DNA of 64,000 nucleotides, from the NCBI RefSeq assembly GCF_900102175.1, contig NZ_FNKN01000003.1:372414-436413 (forward strand). Reading direction: 5' to 3'. A model generated the notes under the pieces. That model was not told the origin of the DNA, made no database searches, and saw nothing but the letters and a program-made list of their open reading frames with translations. The stretch's first letter is position 1. Every line of letters starts with the position of its first letter. Below are positions 9,037-20,333 of the stretch, piece by piece. The position numbers were made by a program, and so were the translations under genes. The DNA comes from Microbacterium sp. cf332 (GTDB lineage Bacteria > Actinomycetota > Actinomycetes > Actinomycetales > Microbacteriaceae).

Positions 9037-10323
9037 ATGGCATTGATCGTGCAGAAGTACGGCGGGTCGTCCGTCGCCGACGCGGAGAGCATCAAGCGGG
9101 TCGCCAAGCGCATCGTCGACACCCGCCGCGCCGGTCACGACGTCGTCGTCGCCGTCAGCGCGATGGGTGACACCACCGATGAGCTGCTCGACCTCGCGAA
9201 CGAGGTCGCACCGATCCCGGCGCCCCGCGAGCTCGACATGCTGCTCAGCTCGGGCGAGCGCATCTCGATGGCCCTGCTGGCGATGGCCATCCACTCCATG
9301 GGCTTCGAGGCGCGGTCGTTCACGGGCAGCCAGGCGGGGATGATCACCGACGCGACGCATGGCGCCGCACGGATCGTCGACGTCACCCCGGTGCGTCTGC
9401 GCGAAGCGCTCGACGAGGGCGCGATCGTGATCGTCGCCGGTTTCCAGGGCTTCAACCGCGACACCCGCGACATCACCACGCTCGGTCGCGGCGGCTCCGA
9501 CACGACCGCAGTCGCGCTCGCCGCCGCCCTGTCCGCCGACGTCTGCGAGATCTACAGCGACGTCGACGGCATCTACACCGCCGACCCGCGCGTGGTGCCC
9601 AAGGCCCGCAAGCTCGGCGTCGTCTCCGCCGAGGAGATGCTCGAGCTCGCCGCCAACGGTGCCAAGGTGCTCTACATCCGTGCGGTGGAGTACGCCCGCC
9701 GCCACGGCGTCATGATCAACGCCCGGTCGACGTTCAGCTCGGGATCCGGCACGTTCGTGCTGGGACCCGGGATGGCGCTGCCCGAAGGCCGAAAGGAAGA
9801 AGAGATGGAAGAGCCGATCGTCGCGGGCGTCGCCACCGACCTCAGCCAGGCCAAGATCACCGTCATCGGTGTGCCGGACGTCCCCGGCAAGGCCGCGGAG
9901 ATCTTCAAGATCGTCGCCAAGTCGGGCGCGAACGTCGACATGATCGTCCAGAACGTGTCGGCTGCCGCCACCGGCCGCACCGACATCTCGTTCACACTGC
10001 CCAAGACGGATGCGACGCTCGCGTTGCGCGCCCTCGCCGGAGAGCAGAGCGAGGTCGGCTTCGAGAGCCTCGTGCACGACGACCAGATCGGCAAGCTGTC
10101 GGTCGTAGGCGCCGGCATGCGCACCCACTCGGGTGTCTCCGCGACGCTCTTCGAGGCCCTCTCGAACGCGGGTGTGAACCTCGAGATGATCTCGACCTCC
10201 GAGATCCGTATCTCGGTCGTGGTCCGCGGAGACGAGCTGGCCGAGGCCGCTCGCGTCGTGCACACGGCCTACGGCCTCGACGGCGACACCGAAGCCGTCG
10301 TATACGCCGGCACCGGTCGCTGA
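9037..10323 (+). CDS. lysC: Aspartate kinase
   Basis: A 428 aa enzyme making L-4-aspartyl phosphate, the entry step to Lys, Thr, Met and diaminopimelate. The kinase domain opens with KYGGSSV (residues 6-12) and has [11 protein letters not shown]; two ACT regulatory domains begin near 265 with [18 protein letters not shown]. The length equals the feedback-regulated actinobacterial enzymes. ATG 9037 sits 7 nt after GGGAG. Met257, in the same frame, has its own ribosome binding site and corresponds to the start of the separate beta subunit in Corynebacterium. thrC follows after 77 bp. Confidence 0.96.
   Translation: MALIVQKYGGSSVADAESIKRVAKRIVDTRRAGHDVVVAVSAMGDTTDELLDLANEVAPIPAPRELDMLLSSGERISMALLAMAIHSMGFEARSFTGSQAGMITDATHGAARIVDVTPVRLREALDEGAIVIVAGFQGFNRDTRDITTLGRGGSDTTAVALAAALSADVCEIYSDVDGIYTADPRVVPKARKLGVVSAEEMLELAANGAKVLYIRAVEYARRHGVMINARSTFSSGSGTFVLGPGMALPEGRKEEEMEEPIVAGVATDLSQAKITVIGVPDVPGKAAEIFKIVAKSGANVDMIVQNVSAAATGRTDISFTLPKTDATLALRALAGEQSEVGFESLVHDDQIGKLSVVGAGMRTHSGVSATLFEALSNAGVNLEMISTSEIRISVVVRGDELAEAARVVHTAYGLDGDTEAVVYAGTGR
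9792..9807 (+). promoter_or_regulatory. Internal ribosome binding site and start for an aspartate kinase beta subunit
   Basis: AAAGGAAGA at 9792-9800 precedes an in-frame ATG at 9805 by 4 nt. The product would start [12 protein letters not shown] and contain only the ACT domains. In Corynebacterium glutamicum the beta subunit starts at a homologous MEEAV site, so an alpha2-beta2 kinase is likely here. Confidence 0.7.
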
Positions 10324-10400
10324 CCCGAACGGTCGCCCGCCGCGCCCCCGGCATCCCGCACACCCCACCGTCATCCCCGATCCGCTACCGAGGAGCCCGC

Positions 10401-11804
10401 GTGCTGTACATCTCGACCCGAGGCGGCGCCGAGCCGCTGCCGTACTGCGACGCCCTGCTCGAGGGACTCGCGACCGACGGTGGTCTCGCCGTGCCGCAGG
10501 AGATGCCCACGGTCACCCCCGAGACGCTCGAACGCTGGCGCGCCCTGACGTACCCCCAGCTCGCCACCGAGGTGCTCGGACTCTTCGCCACCGACATCGA
10601 GCGCGACGATCTCGCCCGCATGACCGAGGCGGCGTACGCGCCGTTCCCCGACGAGGTCGTGCCGCTGCGTCCCATCGGCGGCGGACTCACGCTCGTCGGG
10701 CTCTCGGAAGGTCCGACGCTCGCGTTCAAGGACCTCGCGATGCAGTTCCTGGGTCAGGTGGTCGAGCACGCCCTCGCCCGAACCGGGTCGGTGCTGAACG
10801 TGCTCGGCGCGACGTCGGGCGACACCGGCTCGGCGGCGGAGTACGCGCTCCGAGGCAAGGAGCGCATCTCGGTGTTCATGCTGTCGCCGCAGGGCCGGAT
10901 GAGCCCGTTCCAGCGGGCGCAGATGTTCTCGCTCGACGAGGCCAACATCCACAACATCGCGATCGAGGGCGTCTTCGACGACTGCCAGAACCTCGTCAAA
11001 GAGCTCGCGGGCGACCTCGACGTCAAGCGGGAGCTGCATCTCGGCGCCGTGAACTCGATCAACCTCGCGCGCATCACGGCGCAGGTCGTGTACTACTTCT
11101 GGGCCTGGCTCCGTGCGACCGATGCCGACGGGCACGCCGAGGTCTCGATCACGGTGCCCTCGGGCAACTTCGGCAACATCCTCTCGGGGTTCTATGCACG
11201 CGAGATGGGCCTGCCGGTCAGCCGGTTGGTGCTGGCCGCGAACGAGAACAACGTCCTCGACGAGTTCTTCCGCACCGGCATCTACCGTCCCCGATCCGCC
11301 GCGCAGACGCTGCAGACCTCGAGCCCGTCGATGGACATCTCGAAGGCGTCGAACCTCGAACGGTTCATCTTCGAGCTCGTCGGTCGCGACCCGCAGCGTG
11401 TCGTCGCGGCCTGGCGCGACCTCGAGTCGCAGGGCTTCGCCGACTTCACCGCCGACCTCGCGAGATTCACCGCCGAGTTCGGCATCGTCAGCGGCACCTC
11501 GACCCACGATGACCGTCTCTCGACGATCCGCTCGGTGTACGAGGAGTCCGGCGACGTCATCGACCCGCACACGGCCGACGGCGTCACCGTCGCGCGCGAG
11601 TACGTGCAGGCGGGCGAGACCATGCTCGTGCTCGAGACCGCGAAGCCCGAGAAGTTCGCCGAGACGATCCATGAGGCCATCGGCATCGAGCTGACCTACT
11701 CCGACGAGCTGCGGGCACTGCTCGACGCGCCGCAGCACGTCGTCGACCTTCCGGACGACGCTGCGGCCCTCACCGCCTTCATCCGCGAGCGCGCCCTGCG
11801 CTGA
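10401..11804 (+). CDS. thrC: Threonine synthase
   Basis: A 467 aa pyridoxal-phosphate enzyme converting O-phosphohomoserine to L-threonine. The N-terminus (YISTRGG, DGGLAVP) and LAFKDLAMQFLG, which carries the PLP-binding lysine near residue 112, identify the long 'fungal-type' threonine synthase used by Corynebacteriaceae and relatives. SGDTGSAAEYA and VPSGNFGNIL are the phosphate-binding loops. A GTG start at 10401 follows AGGAG by 5 nt. It lies 77 bp after lysC in the same direction, so the two may be one operon; hom and thrB are not in the window. Confidence 0.94.
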   Translation: MLYISTRGGAEPLPYCDALLEGLATDGGLAVPQEMPTVTPETLERWRALTYPQLATEVLGLFATDIERDDLARMTEAAYAPFPDEVVPLRPIGGGLTLVGLSEGPTLAFKDLAMQFLGQVVEHALARTGSVLNVLGATSGDTGSAAEYALRGKERISVFMLSPQGRMSPFQRAQMFSLDEANIHNIAIEGVFDDCQNLVKELAGDLDVKRELHLGAVNSINLARITAQVVYYFWAWLRATDADGHAEVSITVPSGNFGNILSGFYAREMGLPVSRLVLAANENNVLDEFFRTGIYRPRSAAQTLQTSSPSMDISKASNLERFIFELVGRDPQRVVAAWRDLESQGFADFTADLARFTAEFGIVSGTSTHDDRLSTIRSVYEESGDVIDPHTADGVTVAREYVQAGETMLVLETAKPEKFAETIHEAIGIELTYSDELRALLDAPQHVVDLPDDAAALTAFIRERALR

Positions 11805-11845
11805 CCGCCGTCCTCTGAGCGGGAGTTCGACCGACCGTATCGGGA

Positions 11846-11862
11846 CGGCCGCTCAGCGGCCG
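11846..11862. terminator. Small hairpin at the convergent thrC/coaBC ends
   Basis: CGGCCGC and GCGGCCG pair around a TCA loop at 11853-11855, which is the coaBC stop codon read on the minus strand. It is a compact likely terminator for one or both genes. Confidence 0.5.
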
Positions 11863-13064
11863 GCGCGAGCGGCGGTGATGGCGTCCCACACGACTGCGGC
11901 GACGGCGGTCTTCGAGCCGGAGGCCTCGGCGACGACGGCACCGTCGTCTCCGACGACCGCCACGGTGTTCTCGCCCGAGCCGAAGCCGGAGTCCCAGCCG
12001 ACTTCGTTGACCACGAGCAGGTCGACGCCCTTGCGCTCGCGCTTGCGACGGGCGCGCTCGAGCAGATCGCCGTCGGCGGTCTCGGCGGCGAACCCGACGA
12101 CGGTCTGACCGTCGCGGCGTCCGGCGGCCAGACCCGCGAGGATGTCGTCGTTGGGTACGAGCTCGATCGACGTGAGCGGGCCGTCCTCCTTGCGCAGTTT
12201 GCTGTCCGAGACGTCCGCCGCGCGGTAGTCGGCGACGGCCGCCACCATCACCACGACGTCCGCGCTCGCGGCGGCATCCGTCATCGCGACGCCGAGCTCG
12301 GCCGCCGTCTCGACGTGACGGGTGGTGACCGCGGCGCTCGCGCTCACCGCATCGAGCACGCCGGCATCGACGGATGCCGCCACGAGCGTGACGGTCGCCC
12401 CGCGGCGCGCCGCCTCGGCGGCGATCTCCGCACCCTGGCGGCCGCTGGAACGGTTGCCCAGGAACCTCACGGGGTCGAGCGGCTCGCGGGTGCCACCGGT
12501 CGAGACGGCGACGTGGAGACCCGCGAGATCGTGCGATGCGGGTGAGAGGAGGTCGAGCGCGGCGGTCACGATCTCCTCGGGCTCCGACATGCGGCCCGGA
12601 CCGCTGTCGCCGCCCGTGAGCGGTCCGTCGGCGGGACCGACGAAGACGACACCGCGCTCGCGCAGCGTCGCGACGTTGGCCGTCGTCGCAGGATGCCGCC
12701 ACATCTCGGTGTGCATCGCCGGCGCGACCACCACGGGCGCCGTCGTCGCGAGCAGCGTCGTCCCCAGGAGATCCGAGGCGAGACCGGCGGTCATTCCCGC
12801 GATGGTGTTCGCGGTCGCGGGAGCGACGATCACGAGGTCGGCGCTCTGCCCCAGGGCCACGTGCCGCACGCGGGCGACATCGTCGTGCACCGAGGTCGTG
12901 ACCGGGTTGCGACTGATCGCCTCCCATGTCGTGAGCCCGATGAAGCGCAGCGAGTCCGGCGTCGGGATGACGTGGACATCGTGGCCCTGCTGCACGAGCA
13001 GTCTGACCAGATGAACGCTCTTGTAGGCGGCGATGCCCCCGGTGACCCCGACTACGATGAACAT
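11853..13064 (-). CDS. coaBC: Bifunctional phosphopantothenoylcysteine decarboxylase/synthase
   Basis: A 403 aa coenzyme A biosynthesis enzyme that joins cysteine to 4'-phosphopantothenate and then decarboxylates it. The N-terminal FMN decarboxylase (CoaC, about 1-180) shows GVTGGIAAYK, the flavin-stacking ANTIAGMT stretch and the PAMHTEMW motif. The C-terminal CoaB domain has STGGTREPLDPVRFLGNRSSG near 190 and AAVADYR with KLRK. ATG 13064 gives the standard N-terminus MFIVVGVTGG. It is convergent with thrC and 72 bp from the divergent NRDE gene. Confidence 0.95.
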   Translation of the reverse strand: MFIVVGVTGGIAAYKSVHLVRLLVQQGHDVHVIPTPDSLRFIGLTTWEAISRNPVTTSVHDDVARVRHVALGQSADLVIVAPATANTIAGMTAGLASDLLGTTLLATTAPVVVAPAMHTEMWRHPATTANVATLRERGVVFVGPADGPLTGGDSGPGRMSEPEEIVTAALDLLSPASHDLAGLHVAVSTGGTREPLDPVRFLGNRSSGRQGAEIAAEAARRGATVTLVAASVDAGVLDAVSASAAVTTRHVETAAELGVAMTDAAASADVVVMVAAVADYRAADVSDSKLRKEDGPLTSIELVPNDDILAGLAAGRRDGQTVVGFAAETADGDLLERARRKRERKGVDLLVVNEVGWDSGFGSGENTVAVVGDDGAVVAEASGSKTAVAAVVWDAITAARAGR

Positions 13065-13136
13065 GCTCCCGATCCTCCCACGGCCCCCGGTCGGGTGCGC
13101 GGAACGTCCGTCGGGCGCCGAGAGCGAGTGATCCGC

Positions 13137-15006
<1,870 letters not shown>

Positions 15007-15061
15007 CCCGACCACGGGTCGGCGGGATGCCGCCCGCCGACCCGGGATAGACTGGTGCATC

Positions 15062-16534
15062 GTGAGTGAAAAGGTCGACGTCGTCCTGATCGGCGGGGGC
15101 ATCATGAGTGCCACGCTCGGTGCGCTGCTGAAGCAGCTCCAGCCCGATTGGAAGATCGAGGTGCACGAGCGCCTGTCCGATCTGGCGCAGGAGAGCTCGA
15201 ACCCGTGGAACAACGCGGGGACAGGGCACGCTGCGCTGTGCGAGCTCAACTACACGCCCGAGTCGTCGGACGGGACCGTCGACCCCGGCAAGGCGATCAC
15301 GATCAACGAGCAGTTCCAGCAGAGCCGTCAGCTCTGGGCCTCGTTCATCGAGCGCGGCATCCTCGACGAGCCCTCGACCTTCATCAATGCGACGCCGCAC
15401 ATGACCTTCGTGCGCGGTGAGAAGGATGTCGCGTTCCTCAAGCGTCGCTACGAGGCGCTGAAGGATCAGCCGCTCTTCGCGGGTATCGAGTACTCCGAGG
15501 ACTCGCGCGTCATCAACGAGTGGGCGCCCCTGCTCATGCAGCAGCGCCGCAAGGGCGAGCCTTTCGCGGCCACTCGCGTGCCCGCGGGCACCGACGTCGA
15601 CTTCGGCTCCCTCACCCGCCAGCTGTTCGCGCACCTGCAGGACCAGGGCGTCGAGGTCGTCACCGACCGAGAGGTGCGTACGCTGACGCGCCAGAGCGAC
15701 GGATCGTGGCGCGTGTTCTGGCGCAACCGTCTGGGACGCACGCCGGGCCACACCGACGCGCGGTTCGTCTTCGTCGGCGCCGGCGGCTGGGCGCTCAAGC
15801 TGCTGCAGAAGTCCGGCATCCCCGAGATCAAGGGCTACGGCGTCTTCCCCATCGGCGGACAGTTCCTGAAGACGTCGAACCCCGCGATCGTGTCGCAGCA
15901 CAAGGCGAAGGTGTACTCGCAGGCGTCGGTCGGTGCGCCGCCGATGTCGGTACCGCACCTCGACACCCGCGTCGTCGACGGCGAGGCGTCGCTGCTGTTC
16001 GGGCCGTTCGCGACGTTCAGCCCGAAGTTCCTCAAGAACGGGCGCATCACCGACATCGTGGCGCAGGTGCGCCCCCACAACCTCGTGCCGATGCTGAAGG
16101 TGGCCATCGACAACCCGAGCCTGATCTCGTATCTCGTCGGCGAGCTGCTGAAGAACCACCGCAAGAAGGTCGATTCGCTGCGCGTCTTCATGCCGACGGC
16201 GAAGGACGAGGACTGGGAGCTCATCCAGGCCGGTCAGCGCGCCCAGGTCATGAAGAAGGATCCCGAGAAGGGCGGCGTGCTGCAGTTCGGCACAGAGGTC
16301 GTGACCGCGGCCGACGGCTCGATCGCAGGTCTGCTCGGAGCCTCGCCGGGAGCGTCGACCGCCGCGTCGATCATGCTCGGGCTGCTCAAGAAGTGCTTCC
16401 CCGATCGCATCGACGGCTGGGAGCCGGAGCTGAAGAAGCTCATCCCGAGCTACGGTCAGCCGCTCAACACCCGGGGCGACGCGGCCCGCGCCTCGATCGC
16501 GGCGACGGCCGAAGCGCTGTCGATCAACCCCTGA
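15062..16534 (+). CDS. mqo: Malate:quinone oxidoreductase
   Basis: A 490 aa FAD-dependent peripheral membrane enzyme oxidising malate to oxaloacetate and passing electrons to quinone. VVLIGGGIMSATLG (residues 7-20) is the FAD loop; NPWNNAGTGHAALCELNYTP, PHMTFVRG and LLGASPGASTA are Mqo signatures. A GTG start at 15062 leads directly into the FAD domain. The length matches the family. The thymidine kinase gene begins only 5 bp downstream, suggesting a shared transcript. Confidence 0.96.
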   Translation: MSEKVDVVLIGGGIMSATLGALLKQLQPDWKIEVHERLSDLAQESSNPWNNAGTGHAALCELNYTPESSDGTVDPGKAITINEQFQQSRQLWASFIERGILDEPSTFINATPHMTFVRGEKDVAFLKRRYEALKDQPLFAGIEYSEDSRVINEWAPLLMQQRRKGEPFAATRVPAGTDVDFGSLTRQLFAHLQDQGVEVVTDREVRTLTRQSDGSWRVFWRNRLGRTPGHTDARFVFVGAGGWALKLLQKSGIPEIKGYGVFPIGGQFLKTSNPAIVSQHKAKVYSQASVGAPPMSVPHLDTRVVDGEASLLFGPFATFSPKFLKNGRITDIVAQVRPHNLVPMLKVAIDNPSLISYLVGELLKNHRKKVDSLRVFMPTAKDEDWELIQAGQRAQVMKKDPEKGGVLQFGTEVVTAADGSIAGLLGASPGASTAASIMLGLLKKCFPDRIDGWEPELKKLIPSYGQPLNTRGDAARASIAATAEALSINP

Positions 16535-16539
16535 CGGGT

Positions 16540-17154
16540 ATGGCCAAGCTCTACTTCCGCTACGGGGCGATGAACTCCGGCAAGTCGACGGCCCTGCTGC
16601 AGGCCGCCTACAACTACGAGGAACGCGGACAGCATGTCCTCCTCGCGAAGCCGGAGATCGACACCAAGGGAGCGGGGCAGATCGCGAGTCGCCTGGGGGT
16701 CGAGCGTGACGTCGACTTCCTGGTGGGTGCGGACGACGACCTCCGCTCCCTGTTGGCGGTGCACCGTGGGCGGGTACGGGCGCAGACCGGATCAGATGTG
16801 GCCTGCCTCCTGATCGACGAGGCACAGTTCCTGACCTCGCAGCAGGTCGACGATCTGTTGCGCACGGTGGTCGACGAGAACGTCCCGGTGCTCGCGTACG
16901 GCATCCGCACCGATTTCCAGACCCGCGCCTTCCCCGGCTCCGCGCGCCTCATGGAGCTCGCGCACAGTCTCGAGGAGCTCAAGACCATCTGCCGCTGCGG
17001 CCGCAAGGCGCTGTTCAACGCGCGGCTCGTCGGCGGGCGTTTCGTCTTCGAGGGCGACCAGGTCGCGATCGACGAGCTCGCCGCCGACCGGGTCACATAC
17101 GAGTCCATGTGTGCGGAATGCTATCTGCGCGAGTCGGGCGGCCGGCTGGCCTGA
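16540..17154 (+). CDS. tdk: Thymidine kinase
   Basis: A 204 aa type II thymidine kinase for dTMP salvage. Walker A GAMNSGKST is near residue 9-17, LLIDEAQF (about 89-96) contains the catalytic region, and two Cys pairs (CRC near 149 and CAEC near 190) form the structural zinc site. The ATG at 16540 is 5 bp after the mqo stop. It pairs functionally with deoC at the window start and tmk at 34552 in deoxynucleotide metabolism, though these are not linked. Confidence 0.95.
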   Translation: MAKLYFRYGAMNSGKSTALLQAAYNYEERGQHVLLAKPEIDTKGAGQIASRLGVERDVDFLVGADDDLRSLLAVHRGRVRAQTGSDVACLLIDEAQFLTSQQVDDLLRTVVDENVPVLAYGIRTDFQTRAFPGSARLMELAHSLEELKTICRCGRKALFNARLVGGRFVFEGDQVAIDELAADRVTYESMCAECYLRESGGRLA

Positions 17155-17194
17155 ACCGTTTCACGACGCGCCCGTCCAGTGCTTTGCGCGGTCT

Positions 17195-17216
17195 GACCAC
17201 AAGATGTATGGTGGTC
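17195..17216. promoter_or_regulatory. Candidate operator upstream of the GntR regulator
   Basis: GACCAC (17195-17200) and GTGGTC (17211-17216) form a perfect inverted repeat with a 10 nt spacer, ending 23 bp before the regulator ATG. FadR-class GntR proteins usually autoregulate through such sites. The spacer is longer than the classic TNGTNNNACNA core, so the call is tentative. Confidence 0.45.
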
Positions 17217-17239
17217 CGGCTACGGAGGAGAGGGGCGTC

Positions 17240-17959
17240 ATGGCTGACGGAACCCCGGCGCGCGCCTGGCGCGTCGTACTGGAGAGGATCGAGTCCGATC
17301 TTCTCGCCGGCAAGCTCGGCCCTGGCGACCGCCTGCCGTCCGAGCGCGACCTCGTCTCTCAACTGGGCGTCGGTCGATCGAGCGTCCGCGAGGCGCTGCG
17401 CGTGCTCGAGGTCATGGGCCTCATCCGCACCGCCACCGGCTCCGGCCCCACCGCGGGCGCCATCGTCGTGGCGCGACCCACGGGCGGCATGCAGGCCCTG
17501 CTGCGACTGCAGGTCGCTGCGCAGGGCTTTGCGATCTCGGATGTCGTGAGTACACGCCTGCTGCTCGAGGAATGGGTGGCCGGGCAGCTGGCCGCATCGC
17601 ACGACGTCGACCTCGCTTCCGCCCGTGAGGCTCTGCTCGCGATGGACGCCCCGGGCCTCAGCCCTGCCGACTTCCTCGCCCTCGACGCGCAGTTCCACGT
17701 CGCGCTCGCCGAGGCCTCGGGCAATGAGGTCGTCGCGGCGATGATGGCCGGGCTCCGCTCGTCGATCGAGGACTACGTCCTCGAAGGCGCTGCCCGCATC
17801 CCGGACTGGGAGAACACCGTCGACCGGCTCCGCGACGAGCACGGCGCCATCGTCGCGGCCATCGACGAGCAGCGTGTTGACGACGCGCGCACTGCCGTCC
17901 ACGACCACATCACGGGGTACTACGCGTCCGCCAACCCCGTCCGCCCCGAATCCGCCTGA
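17240..17959 (+). CDS. GntR-family regulator, FadR/LldR subfamily
   Basis: A 239 aa repressor. The N-terminal winged helix (about 8-75) contains [31 protein letters not shown] in its typical form; the C-terminal all-helical FCD ligand domain (about 95-225) includes the metal-site pattern D-x-x-F-H (DAQFHVAL). ATG 17240 follows GGAGAGGGG. The L-lactate dehydrogenase gene lies 49 bp downstream on the same strand, so an LldR-like, lactate-responsive role is likely by context. A 7 bp hairpin at 17979-17995 between the two genes may tune the downstream level. Confidence 0.85.
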   Translation: MADGTPARAWRVVLERIESDLLAGKLGPGDRLPSERDLVSQLGVGRSSVREALRVLEVMGLIRTATGSGPTAGAIVVARPTGGMQALLRLQVAAQGFAISDVVSTRLLLEEWVAGQLAASHDVDLASAREALLAMDAPGLSPADFLALDAQFHVALAEASGNEVVAAMMAGLRSSIEDYVLEGAARIPDWENTVDRLRDEHGAIVAAIDEQRVDDARTAVHDHITGYYASANPVRPESA

Positions 17960-18008
17960 ACCCACCCGGCCCGACCCCTCCGGCGCTGCGCCGGAATCGA
18001 GGAGAGAC

Positions 18009-19292
18009 ATGGTCACCCGACAGCTTCCGAAGATCCCCGAACTGCTCGAACTGATGCAGTTCAAGGCTCCCGACCTCAACGGCCGCCGCCGCCGGCTCAC
18101 GTCAGCGCTGACGATCGATGACCTCCGCACGATCGCGAAGCGCCGCACCCCCAAGGCCGCCTTCGACTACACCGACGGAGCCGCCGAGGGCGAGATCTCG
18201 CTTGAGCGCGCCCGCCAGGCGTTCCAGGACATCGAGTTCCACCCCGACATCCTGCGCCCGGCCGAGTCTGTCGACATGTCCACCGAGATCCTCGGCGGTC
18301 GGTCGGCTCTGCCCTTCGGCATCGCGCCGACCGGGTTCACCCGGCTCATGCAGACCGAAGGCGAGAGCGCGGGCGCGTCGGCCGCGGGCGCTGCCGGCAT
18401 CCCGTTCACCCTGTCGACGCTCGGCACGACGTCGATCGAGGGGGTGCGGGCGGCGAACCCGCATGGGCGCAACTGGTTCCAGCTCTACGTCATGCGCGAC
18501 CGCGAGATCTCGTACGGTCTGGTCAAGCGCGCCGCCGAGGCCGGTTTCGACACCCTCATGTTCACGGTCGACACCCCCGTCGCCGGTGCGCGCCTGCGCG
18601 ACAAGCGCAACGGCTTCTCAATCCCGCCGGCGCTGACCGTCGGTACGATCGTCAACGCCATCCCGCGGCCGTGGTGGTGGATCGACTTCCTCACGACGCC
18701 GAAGCTCGAGTTCGCGTCGCTCACGACCACCGGAGGCACCGTCGGCGAGCTGCTGAACTCGGCGATGGACCCGACCATCAGCTACGACGACCTCGAGGTC
18801 ATCCGCGGCCTGTGGCCGGGCAAGATCGTCATCAAGGGCGTCCAAAACGTCGAGGACTCCAAGCGTCTCATCGATCTCGGCGTCGACGGCATCGTGCTCT
18901 CGAACCACGGCGGACGCCAGCTCGACCGTGCGCCCGTGCCGTTCCACCTCCTGCCGCAGGTCGTGCGTGAGGTCGGCAAGGACGCCACCGTCATGGTCGA
19001 CACCGGCATCATGAACGGCGCCGACATCGTCGCCTCCATCGCGCAGGGCGCGAAGTTCACGCTCATCGGCCGTGCGTACCTCTACGGTCTGATGGCTGGC
19101 GGCCGGCAGGGCGTCGACCGGACCATCGCGATCCTCCGCAGCGAGATCGAGCGCACGATGCAGCTGCTGGGGGTCTCCAGCCTCGACGAGCTCGAGCCGC
19201 GCCACGTCACGCAGCTGCAGCGACTCGTCCCGATCACAGGTCCGGCGCCGCGCCGGTCGTCTTCGCGGGCTAAGACGACGTCGCCAGCCTGA
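18009..19292 (+). CDS. lldD: FMN-dependent L-lactate dehydrogenase
   Basis: A 427 aa alpha-hydroxyacid dehydrogenase oxidising L-lactate to pyruvate at the membrane, electrons going to quinone. [23 protein letters not shown] (FMN loop), [10 protein letters not shown] and [11 protein letters not shown], which carries the catalytic His near residue 301 and the substrate arginine, define the family. The C-terminus [13 protein letters not shown] is typical. ATG 18009 follows GGAGAGA. Mandelate or glycolate oxidase homologues look similar, but the preceding GntR gene favours lactate. Confidence 0.9.
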   Translation: MVTRQLPKIPELLELMQFKAPDLNGRRRRLTSALTIDDLRTIAKRRTPKAAFDYTDGAAEGEISLERARQAFQDIEFHPDILRPAESVDMSTEILGGRSALPFGIAPTGFTRLMQTEGESAGASAAGAAGIPFTLSTLGTTSIEGVRAANPHGRNWFQLYVMRDREISYGLVKRAAEAGFDTLMFTVDTPVAGARLRDKRNGFSIPPALTVGTIVNAIPRPWWWIDFLTTPKLEFASLTTTGGTVGELLNSAMDPTISYDDLEVIRGLWPGKIVIKGVQNVEDSKRLIDLGVDGIVLSNHGGRQLDRAPVPFHLLPQVVREVGKDATVMVDTGIMNGADIVASIAQGAKFTLIGRAYLYGLMAGGRQGVDRTIAILRSEIERTMQLLGVSSLDELEPRHVTQLQRLVPITGPAPRRSSSRAKTTSPA

Positions 19293-19310
19293 CGACGGGA
19301 CGAGAACGTC

Positions 19311-19355
19311 GGGTCCCGGAGCCGGCAGCCGAACGGCTGCACGGTTCCGGGGCCC
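19311..19355. terminator. Long hairpin between convergent lldD and HAD genes
   Basis: An inner stem (GCAGCCG/CGGCTGC) extends outward through 19311-19324 and 19342-19355 with few mismatches. No T-run. It probably serves both convergent genes. Confidence 0.7.
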
Positions 19356-19385
19356 GAATGCGTGCGCTGCGGTGAGGGGCGTGGC

Positions 19386-20150
19386 TCAGCGCAGGGGGAG
19401 CGTGGGAAGAAGCTGGTCGAGGAACTCTGCGGTGTCCTCCCAGCCGTCGACCGCGTGGCACGCTACGCCCATCGCGAGGACGGGGTAGTCGTTGCCGGTC
19501 TCGTCGAGCCGGTCGCCGATGAACAGGATGTCATCCTGCGGGATGCCCGTCTGCTCGATGAGCCGCGTCATGCCGTAGGCCTTGTCGATGCCGCGCTCCG
19601 TGATGTCGACCGATGTCGAGCCGCCGGCGCGCACCTCGAGGTCGGGGATCCGGTCGGCGACGGCCGCGCGCAGGGCGTTCTTCTTCTCGCCCGTCGGGTC
19701 CCACGCCATCTTCGCGTCGACGGGGGCCTGCTGGCCGAGCGCGGAGAAGGTGATCTGCGAACCGCGGTCCTCGAGGATCGGGCCCCACGTCTCGCTCTCC
19801 CACAGGCAGAGGCGGCGTGCCTCCTCTTCGACCGCGGCCAGGGCGCGGGTCTTCTGGTCGTCGGTCAGCGAGCGCGCGTAGATCGTCTCGATGCCGGCGG
19901 GGGAGAGGCGGTAGTACTGCGTTCCGCACGTGGGCAGCAGATGGAAGTGCGACAGCAGCTCGGCGTCCGTCTCGGGCAGCTGGTCGACGACCTGCGCGGT
20001 GAACTGCGCGAGCTGACCTCCCGAGATGACGGCGACCTCGACCCGTGCGGCGAGGTCGAGCAGCTGACGCCCGATCCGCGGATCGATGGCGCTCTTCGAC
20101 GGGGCGAGGGTGTCGTCGAGGTCGAAGGCGACCAGGCGGGGGAGGGACAT
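19386..20150 (-). CDS. HAD-superfamily (class IIB) phosphatase, phosphomannomutase-like
   Basis: A 254 aa cytoplasmic hydrolase. HAD motif I DLDDTLA is near residue 10, motif II is VISGGQ, and motif IV GDRLDETGNDYPVL is near 212. The fold resembles eukaryotic-type phosphomannomutase and sucrose-phosphatase (Cof) enzymes, with a C2 cap. ATG 20150 has a GGAG 5 nt upstream; longer reading frames run through the tRNA-Pro gene and are spurious. Its substrate cannot be told from sequence. It lies downstream of tRNA-Pro on the same strand, separated by a terminator. Confidence 0.82.
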   Translation of the reverse strand: MSLPRLVAFDLDDTLAPSKSAIDPRIGRQLLDLAARVEVAVISGGQLAQFTAQVVDQLPETDAELLSHFHLLPTCGTQYYRLSPAGIETIYARSLTDDQKTRALAAVEEEARRLCLWESETWGPILEDRGSQITFSALGQQAPVDAKMAWDPTGEKKNALRAAVADRIPDLEVRAGGSTSVDITERGIDKAYGMTRLIEQTGIPQDDILFIGDRLDETGNDYPVLAMGVACHAVDGWEDTAEFLDQLLPTLPLR

Positions 20151-20176
20151 CCGTGCTCCGTTCTCCGGTGGCATGC

Positions 20177-20206
20177 GAGAGGCTCCGCCTCGCGGCGGAG
20201 CCTCTC
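20177..20206 (-). terminator. Terminator of tRNA-Pro
   Basis: A perfect 13 bp stem (20177-20189 with 20194-20206) and 4 nt loop lie 5 bp beyond the tRNA 3' end. The following bases are not T-rich. Confidence 0.8.
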
Positions 20207-20211
20207 TGCTG

Positions 20212-20285
20212 TCGGGGTGACAGGATTTGAACCTGCGGCCTCGTCGTCCCGAACGACGCGCGCTACCAAGCTGCGCCACACCCCG
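20212..20285 (-). tRNA. tRNA-Pro (CGG)
   Basis: 74 nt cloverleaf. The acceptor begins CGGGGTG and ends CACCCCG plus discriminator A; the T loop is GGTTCAAATCC, and the anticodon loop TTCGGGA gives anticodon CGG for proline. CCA is not encoded. The metallophosphoesterase gene lies upstream on the same strand. Confidence 0.97.
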
Positions 20286-20333
20286 TGGCAACCCTCCAAG
20301 CTTACCCCGATCCGGCTCGGAAGACGAATCGGC

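Noticed and set aside
17979..17995. Hairpin between the GntR gene and lldD as a terminator
   Set aside because: The stem is only 7 bp with no T-run and lies inside an apparent operon; left as a possible tuning element.
20286..20291. N-terminal extension of the HAD protein (GVAQLGSARR...FKSCHP)
   Set aside because: That peptide is the translation of the tRNA-Pro gene in a shadow frame; the real start is ATG 20150.
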